Of a stretch of 9,360 bases of DNA, positions 1-4,254 are shown in pieces (position 1 is the stretch's first letter; each line of letters begins with the position of its first letter). The translations under genes were made by a program, and so were the position numbers. The stretch comes from an uncultured Clostridia bacterium (GTDB lineage: Bacteria > Bacillota > Clostridia > TANB77 > CAG-508). The notes beneath the pieces were generated by a model that did no database searches, was not told the DNA's origin, and saw only the letters and a list, made by a program, of their open reading frames with translations. Location of the stretch: positions 1-9,360 of the forward strand of contig CAKPPL010000046.1 of the NCBI GenBank assembly GCA_934177555.1, read 5' to 3'.

Positions 1-75
1 ATTTTTAAATTGTATTAAGGCATTTAAAATTATGTTAGTTTCTATATTCTTAATAGGTAGTTTTATTTTTTTCAT
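1..75 (-). CDS. Possible start of an unidentified small protein (partial, runs off the window)
   Basis: An ATG at 75 opens a frame of 25 codons that is still open at the window edge; it begins MKKIKLPIKNIETN. A TAA stop lies directly upstream in the same frame, so the gene cannot start earlier, and no convincing SD precedes the ATG. The hydrophilic, amphipathic beginning is compatible with a small soluble protein, but I do not recognise the family. It lies on the same strand as the Ham1-like gene and could be the next gene of that train. It could equally be a chance frame in AT-rich DNA, hence the low confidence. Confidence 0.35.
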   Translation of the reverse strand, partial: MKKIKLPIKNIETNIILNALIQFKN

Positions 76-117
76 TTATTTTCAAGGGTTTAATAGTGTT
101 TTTTCATAACTCCCCAC

Positions 118-159
118 TTACCAGTTAATATTTGTTTTATTTAAATTTTCATCATTCAT
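118..159 (-). CDS. 13-codon mini-ORF with a good ribosome binding site; leader peptide or gene remnant
   Basis: An ATG at 159 is preceded by AAGGTGAG with an 8-base spacer, a good SD, starting just after the stop of the Ham1-like gene. The frame encodes MNDENLNKTNINW and then stops at TAA. The final NINW recalls the INWYPGHMAKT start of the RbgA/YlqF ribosome-assembly GTPase. The same frame beyond the stop is interrupted again by TGA and TAA and does not continue as RbgA. It may therefore be a real short peptide, a decayed gene start, or chance. Confidence 0.3.
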   Translation of the reverse strand: MNDENLNKTNINW

Positions 160-173
160 TATTTTCACTCACC

Positions 174-785
174 TTAATTTACTATTTTCAATTTTTTACA
201 TAAAAATTCTATAACATCACTTTCATCTTCATTAATCATTTTTTTATCTTCTGCTGTAATATCTGTGAAATATTTATTTAATTTTTTATTTATTGATATT
301 GTATCTAATGGATATCCAGTTCTAATTTTATCAGATGGCTTTTCAACAATAAAAAAGTCTTCTTTACTCCAAGAATAAGTTGATTCAATACCATTATTTA
401 TAACTACAATACCATAAACCCATCTACATGTTAATTTGCCATTTTCTCCATAATCATGAGCTAATTGAGAATAATATTTTATCATCTCCTCATCTGTTAG
501 TCTTTTTCCATTAACTCTCCTAACAAACATTCCAGGTTGTTTATCTTCTGGTATTCCATCTATGTATAAATTATCATCCATAGCAAATACTGGATAATTA
601 CAAATATTAGCATATGCTTTTGCTTTTATATGTGCATTTTCTATAGCATTTTTACCATTTTCATCGATTTCTATTTTTGGTTCTATATCATTTATTGTAA
701 TTATTTCTATTTCATTTTTTAATAATCCTTGTTTGAATCTTTTGGTTTTACTTTCGTTTCCAGTCGCAAATAATACTTTAATCAT
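174..785 (-). CDS. Divergent Ham1/RdgB-family (ITPase-like) nucleotide pyrophosphatase
   Basis: A soluble protein of 203 residues, about the usual family length. RdgB/Ham1 enzymes hydrolyse non-canonical purine triphosphates (ITP, dITP, XTP) to the monophosphate plus pyrophosphate, keeping deaminated bases out of DNA and RNA. The nucleotide-binding start ATGNESKTKRF (residues 7-17) matches the family ATGNxxK signature. AMDDNLYIDGI (68-78) aligns with the catalytic ADDSGLEVDAL segment, and D70 falls on the catalytic Asp. PGMFVRR (84-90) aligns with PGxxSAR. The C-terminal half is unusual: GYPLD (157-161) replaces GYDP, and the SHR motif used in base recognition is absent. Substrate range may therefore differ from RdgB. 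AGGAAGTG lies 5 bases before the ATG. It follows the tsaC-like gene by 26 bases and is probably co-transcribed. Confidence 0.8.
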   Translation of the reverse strand: MIKVLFATGNESKTKRFKQGLLKNEIEIITINDIEPKIEIDENGKNAIENAHIKAKAYANICNYPVFAMDDNLYIDGIPEDKQPGMFVRRVNGKRLTDEEMIKYYSQLAHDYGENGKLTCRWVYGIVVINNGIESTYSWSKEDFFIVEKPSDKIRTGYPLDTISINKKLNKYFTDITAEDKKMINEDESDVIEFLCKKLKIVN

Positions 786-811
786 TTTTTCACTTCCTAT
801 AATATATTGTT

Positions 812-1441
812 TTAAAATATTTCTTTTATAATTTGTTCTTTAGTTATACTTCCTTGTCTTAAAACTTTTATTTGTTCATTTTCTACTTTTATAATAGTAG
901 ATGGTCGTCCAATTTTGCTTTCACCATTATCAATAAAATAATCTACTTGATTTTTAAAATCTTGCATTATCATTTTTATATTAGTTCCACTTGGTTTTCC
1001 AGAAATGTTTGCACTTGGTGTTGCTATTGGCACACCTGATTTTTCTATTATTTGTAATGCTATATCATTTTCTGGCATCCTTACGCCTACAGTATCTCCA
1101 TTTGCTGTAACAATACTAGGTACGCAATCTTTTTTATTTAATATTATTGTCAATGGTCCAGGAAAAAACTTTTTCATTATTTTATATTCTATTTCTGTTA
1201 CATCTTTTGCAATAATATCTATCATTTCAAAATTTGAAACTAATAAACTTATTGGTTTTGTTAATGGTCTTTGCTTTATCTTATATAATTTTTCTACTGC
1301 TTTTTCATTAAGTCCATTTGTTCCTATTCCATATACTGTTTCAGTTGGGAAAACTACTACTCCTCCATTTTTTATTGAGTATCCTATTTGTTCTATCTTT
1401 TTATAATCTATTTTATTTTTGAAATCAATTATTTCATTCAT
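812..1441 (-). CDS. tsaC: L-threonylcarbamoyladenylate synthase (TsaC/Sua5/YrdC family)
   Basis: This enzyme makes threonylcarbamoyl-AMP from threonine, bicarbonate and ATP, the first step of the universal t6A37 modification of ANN-decoding tRNAs; TsaD/TsaB/TsaE complete it in the cytoplasm. The YrdC fold is clear: VVFPTETVYGIG (residues 29-40), KIKQRPLTKPISLL (54-67) with the conserved Lys/Arg residues, PGPLTIIL (94-101), VGVRMP (118-123), PIATPSANISGKPS (138-151) and STIIKV (181-186). At 209 residues it is the single-domain TsaC type and lacks the extra C-terminal domain of Sua5/YwlC. I chose the ATG at 1441 because TAGGTG ends 5 bases upstream of it. An in-frame ATG at 1459 would add six residues but has no SD. 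The preceding membrane-protein gene ends 21 bases upstream. Confidence 0.93.
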   Translation of the reverse strand: MNEIIDFKNKIDYKKIEQIGYSIKNGGVVVFPTETVYGIGTNGLNEKAVEKLYKIKQRPLTKPISLLVSNFEMIDIIAKDVTEIEYKIMKKFFPGPLTIILNKKDCVPSIVTANGDTVGVRMPENDIALQIIEKSGVPIATPSANISGKPSGTNIKMIMQDFKNQVDYFIDNGESKIGRPSTIIKVENEQIKVLRQGSITKEQIIKEIF

Positions 1442-1462
1442 GTTAGCACCTATTTTCATGTT

Positions 1463-1954
1463 TTAATAATATTTATATTCGTTTTTATCTTCTCTTTTAT
1501 CTCTCGCATTTAATTCATCATCATATTTTTGATTATTAAAGTACCAATCTGTTTTTTTGTCTATTGGATTTGCTTTTCTTTGTTTATCTAATAATGTATC
1601 AAATAACGCAAATAATGCTAATATTATTGCAATAAAGTCCATAAAAAGATTTAAACTTGTTTCCATCGTCATTGTTGTACTTTTTTGTAATATTGGTACT
1701 ATAGTTGTAAATAAATGTTCACCAAAATATGAGCCATATACTAATAGATATAATAGTGAACCTATAATATTTCTTTTTATTACTAATAAAATGCATAATA
1801 TTGTAACAAATAACAATATTATTTCTAAGTTCAAATTATATGTTTGTAATCCTAATAAATCTATTGATAGTTGTGAGCATAATGTTATTATAACTCTAAA
1901 AACCCAAAACATTATCATAAATATTGCTATTAACCATGTTGAGAAATTTTTCAT
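1463..1954 (-). CDS. Four-helix membrane protein of unknown function
   Basis: The protein has 163 residues with four likely membrane segments at about 6-26, 42-60, 62-88 and 100-122, then a strongly charged hydrophilic tail of about 40 residues. The tail (DKKTDWYF at 132-139, followed by Asp/Arg/Lys/Asn-rich sequence ending NEYKYY) looks like a deliberate cytoplasmic module rather than a random end, because it holds regularly spaced aromatic and charged residues. No catalytic motif is visible. AAGGAGATG is followed by a 7-base spacer and the ATG, so the start is secure. It sits between a terminator-like hairpin after the DUF1292 gene and the tsaC gene. I see no clear promoter in front, so it may depend on readthrough. 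The function is not known to me. Confidence 0.82.
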   Translation of the reverse strand: MKNFSTWLIAIFMIMFWVFRVIITLCSQLSIDLLGLQTYNLNLEIILLFVTILCILLVIKRNIIGSLLYLLVYGSYFGEHLFTTIVPILQKSTTMTMETSLNLFMDFIAIILALFALFDTLLDKQRKANPIDKKTDWYFNNQKYDDELNARDKREDKNEYKYY

Positions 1955-1983
1955 TTTACTACATCTCCTTTATAAAATAAAAT

Positions 1984-2021
1984 AATGTTGAAATGTAGAA
2001 ATTACTTCCACTCTCAACATT
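1984..2021 (-). terminator. Bidirectional-looking hairpin terminator between the DUF1292 gene and the membrane-protein gene
   Basis: AATGTTGA (1984-1991) pairs with TCAACATT (2014-2021). Between them GTAGAA (1995-2000) pairs with TTCCAC (2006-2011), allowing one wobble pair, which lengthens the stem. On the minus strand the hairpin is followed by ATTTTATTTTAT, a broken U-tract, so termination after the DUF1292 gene could be leaky. On the plus strand a cleaner run of seven T follows, so it could also block antisense transcription. Confidence 0.6.
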
Positions 2022-2028
2022 TATTTTT

Positions 2029-2328
2029 TTAGTCTTCATCTACAAAATTAAAATCATCTTTATATTTTTCTTTAAATATTTCAAATACTTTATTAAGTAT
2101 TTCTTCATCTTCTACTCCAATATAAGATTCTTCTTCTGAATCTTCATCTGTATCTTCAAGTTTTAGTATTACTGGCTCTCCTTCATCTTCTTCACCTTCA
2201 TCTGATACTGGTAATAATACTACATATTCTTCATCATCTAATTCAACTAAGTCTAAAAATTCAAATTGCACTTCATTTCCGTCTTCATCATTTAGTATTA
2301 TTATATTGTCTAATTCTTCGTTTTCCAT
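2029..2328 (-). CDS. DUF1292-family acidic protein (YrzB-like)
   Basis: A small, extremely acidic soluble protein of 99 residues. The start (IIILNDEDGNEVQFEFLDLVELDD), the central YVVLLPV segment at 35-41, the VILKLED segment at 53-59 and the terminal EEILNKVFEIFKEKY helix match the DUF1292 pattern. Members sit next to ruvX and ireB in many Firmicutes, as in the yrzL-yrrK-yrzB order of Bacillus subtilis, and that arrangement is kept here. The biochemical role of the family is not established. AAGGAG is followed by a 6-base spacer and the ATG. A good promoter-like sequence lies in the 65-base gap after ruvX, so this gene may be transcribed on its own as well as from the long operon. A hairpin terminator follows the stop. 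Confidence 0.88.
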   Translation of the reverse strand: MENEELDNIIILNDEDGNEVQFEFLDLVELDDEEYVVLLPVSDEGEEDEGEPVILKLEDTDEDSEEESYIGVEDEEILNKVFEIFKEKYKDDFNFVDED

Positions 2329-2364
2329 TATTTACTCCTTTCAATTTTTGTTTTTATCTTTAAC

Positions 2365-2393
2365 ATCATACACTATTTTAATTTATTTTGCAA
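2365..2393 (-). promoter_or_regulatory. Likely internal promoter of the DUF1292 gene
   Basis: Reading the minus strand, TTGCAA (2393-2388) is separated by exactly 17 bases from TATGAT (2370-2365). The -35 box begins immediately after the ruvX stop codon, and initiation would fall near 2358, leaving a leader of about 30 bases. The bases around the -10 (TAGTGTATGAT) are identical to those of the promoter proposed at 7087-7115. Confidence 0.55.
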
Positions 2394-2813
2394 CTAATTT
2401 TTTATTTTATTTAGATATGTTTCTAAAATATATACTGCAGATATAGTATCTACTATATTTTTCTTTTTATTCTTGTTTATATCTAATAAATTCATTGTTT
2501 TATGTGCTGCAACTGTTGTAAGTCGTTCATCTACTGTTTCTATTTTTAATTTATTGTATTTGCATTTTAATTTATGTATAAATTTTTCTGTAATCTCTGT
2601 TCTTTCAGAACATGTCCCATTCATATTTATTGGTCTTCCTATTACAATAGTATCTACTTCATATTGCTCTAATATTTCATCAAGACGTTTTAATAAAACT
2701 CTATCAGAACCATTATTATGAATTGTTTCTATTCCTTGTGCTGTTATATTTAATGCATCTGTAATTGCAATTCCTGTTCTTGTGTCTCCATAATCAATTC
2801 CTAATATTCTCAT
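2394..2813 (-). CDS. ruvX: RuvX/YqgF-family RNase H-fold nuclease (pre-16S rRNA processing / putative Holliday junction resolvase)
   Basis: The protein of 139 residues has the expected family length and motifs: GIDYGDTRTGIA (residues 5-16) with catalytic Asp7, the strand IVIGRPINMNGT (56-67), VDERLTT (94-100) with the conserved Asp-Glu-Arg, and IVDTISAVYIL (120-130) with the late conserved Asp122. YqgF in E. coli is needed for maturation of the 16S rRNA 5' end, and the family has also been named a Holliday-junction resolvase. The ATG at 2813 lies 5 bases after the ireB stop. The SD (GGAAG) is within the last ireB codons, which implies coupled translation. The gene order ireB-ruvX-DUF1292 is the normal Firmicutes arrangement. 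The stop is TAG. Confidence 0.95.
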   Translation of the reverse strand: MRILGIDYGDTRTGIAITDALNITAQGIETIHNNGSDRVLLKRLDEILEQYEVDTIVIGRPINMNGTCSERTEITEKFIHKLKCKYNKLKIETVDERLTTVAAHKTMNLLDINKNKKKNIVDTISAVYILETYLNKIKN

Positions 2814-2818
2814 ATTGA

Positions 2819-3073
2819 TTAATCTTCCAATCCTATATAATATTTTACCATTTTTTCTAATAGTTCATCTCTTTCTATTTGTCTTATCTTATTTCTTGCA
2901 TCTTTATAACTAGTTATATATGTTGGGTCTCCTGATAAAATATATCCTACTAATTGATTTATAGGATTATATCCTTTTTCAACTAATGCTTCATATACTT
3001 CTTTTAATACTTGTCTTACATGTGTATTTTTTTCTTTTTCAAAATTGAAACTCATTGTTTTATCAAAATCCAT
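2819..3073 (-). CDS. ireB: IreB family (UPF0297/DUF965) regulatory phosphoprotein
   Basis: The 84 residues match the highly conserved family: DKTMSFNF near the N-terminus (residues 4-11), VYEALVEKGYNPINQLVGYI (26-45), LSGDPTYITSYKDARNKIR (46-64) and a closing ERDELLEKMVKYYIG helix. In Enterococcus faecalis, IreB is a small dimeric protein phosphorylated on N-terminal threonines by the PASTA kinase IreK and acts as a negative regulator of cephalosporin resistance. Thr6 here corresponds to that phosphorylated region. Translation is probably strong, since AAAAAGGAGGT ends 7 bases before the ATG. In most Firmicutes alaS precedes this gene; here a GAF/GGDEF-like gene ends 21 bases upstream instead. 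Confidence 0.95.
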   Translation of the reverse strand: MDFDKTMSFNFEKEKNTHVRQVLKEVYEALVEKGYNPINQLVGYILSGDPTYITSYKDARNKIRQIERDELLEKMVKYYIGLED

Positions 3074-3094
3074 ATATATACCTCCTTTTTCTTG

Positions 3095-4234
3095 TTAAAT
3101 ACAAGTTATATCATTTTCATTTTTATCTGCATTATCTACATATTGCTCTAGTTTTTTCAAAACCTCTTCCATTCCAGTTCCTTTAAAATATGATGTTAAT
3201 ACAAAATTTAATTTTGGTAATACTTCCTGCTTTGTTTTATCTTTTTTTGTTTTACCTTTTGTTTTAGGTTGTTCTATATCTATTTCTTCAATATTTTCAT
3301 TAGTTTCTAAAGATATTGGTGTTTTTTCAATTTCTTCTTTTATATCTGTTATGAAACTTACTACTGAATCAGTATCTACTCCTGAAAATACTATAACAAA
3401 TTTAGGTCCCATATATCTTATAAATAAATAATCTTTTGAAACATTGTTTTTTATAAATTCACTTATTTTTATTATTACTTGGTTTCCTAATTTTCTTGAA
3501 TATTTTTCATTTATTTCTTCTATATTAGTTATCCTAAACATACATACTGCAGATTTTGTATATTTGTCTATAACTTTTTTTCCTTCTGTATATAAATATT
3601 CTTCTGAATATAGTCCTGTAAATAAATCTTTTCTTACTATTGCTTCTAATGTTTTTTGATGTACTACAGTTCTTAAAACAGATACTATATTTTCTTTTAC
3701 AACCTCAAATAAAGTTGTGTCTATATTATCAAAGTCGTGTGGAACTCCACTTTCAATTATCCAATATCCAATATATACATTTTCTATATATATTGGAAAG
3801 AATATTGCTGACTTTGCTCTTCCAAATTCCATTTCTTGGTATGGTAATCTTTCATTTTCATTATTTACTGTTACATATTTAGGAGTAGCTGTTGTTACAC
3901 TATCTTTGAATATTGGAACATCTTGAAGTTTTTTTAGTGTATCCCAGTGTTTTGGGTCTACATTTGAAGCTTTTACTTGATATTCTGCACCATCATATAC
4001 AACTATTGTTGAATATTTTATTTCATATTTTTCTATTAATATATCATTTATTTTATTGATTTTTTCATCTACTGTTGAACATTCTCCTATTGTGCTTAGA
4101 AAATCTTGTAATACTCTTAAATTATTAGCTTGTCTGCTTAAATTGTTAAATTGCTGTATTTTTTTGTGTATTGCAATATTGTAAATTAGTAATACTACTA
4201 TTACAGCTACTAATATTCCAACTATAATTATCAC
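3095..4234 (-). CDS. Membrane-anchored GAF protein with degenerate GGDEF domain
   Basis: The protein has 379 residues. An N-terminal membrane helix (about 2-22) is followed by a short coiled segment, then a GAF-like sensor domain (about 45-195). A GGDEF-type domain follows (about 203-368), recognisable from its DLFTGLYSEEYL opening (203-214) and the MFRITNIEEINEKYSRKLGNQ region. The active-site loop reads RYMGPKF (273-279) in place of RYGGDEF, so c-di-GMP synthesis is very unlikely; a binding or scaffold role is more plausible. A Lys/Glu-rich insert at about 306-340 interrupts the domain. The start codon is GTG at 4234, chosen because AGGAGGAG lies exactly 5 bases upstream. It begins 20 bases after the 787-residue gene ends and is probably its functional partner in the envelope module. 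Confidence 0.82.
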   Translation of the reverse strand: MIIIVGILVAVIVVLLIYNIAIHKKIQQFNNLSRQANNLRVLQDFLSTIGECSTVDEKINKINDILIEKYEIKYSTIVVYDGAEYQVKASNVDPKHWDTLKKLQDVPIFKDSVTTATPKYVTVNNENERLPYQEMEFGRAKSAIFFPIYIENVYIGYWIIESGVPHDFDNIDTTLFEVVKENIVSVLRTVVHQKTLEAIVRKDLFTGLYSEEYLYTEGKKVIDKYTKSAVCMFRITNIEEINEKYSRKLGNQVIIKISEFIKNNVSKDYLFIRYMGPKFVIVFSGVDTDSVVSFITDIKEEIEKTPISLETNENIEEIDIEQPKTKGKTKKDKTKQEVLPKLNFVLTSYFKGTGMEEVLKKLEQYVDNADKNENDITCI

Positions 4235-4254
4235 TTTTTCTCCTCCTAAATATA

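Noticed and set aside
1..159. In-frame TGA read as tryptophan (alternative genetic code)
   Set aside because: The Trp codons checked in the confident genes are TGG, and TAA stops interrupt the same frame.
1005..1985. Plus-strand open frames opposite tsaC and the membrane-protein gene
   Set aside because: The minus-strand products match a known family or have a good SD and coherent helices; the plus-strand frames lack SDs and recognisable motifs.
3444..3926. Plus-strand frames opposite the GAF/GGDEF-like gene
   Set aside because: Several overlap each other in different frames, are hydrophobic by AT bias and have no SD; the opposing gene has clear domains.
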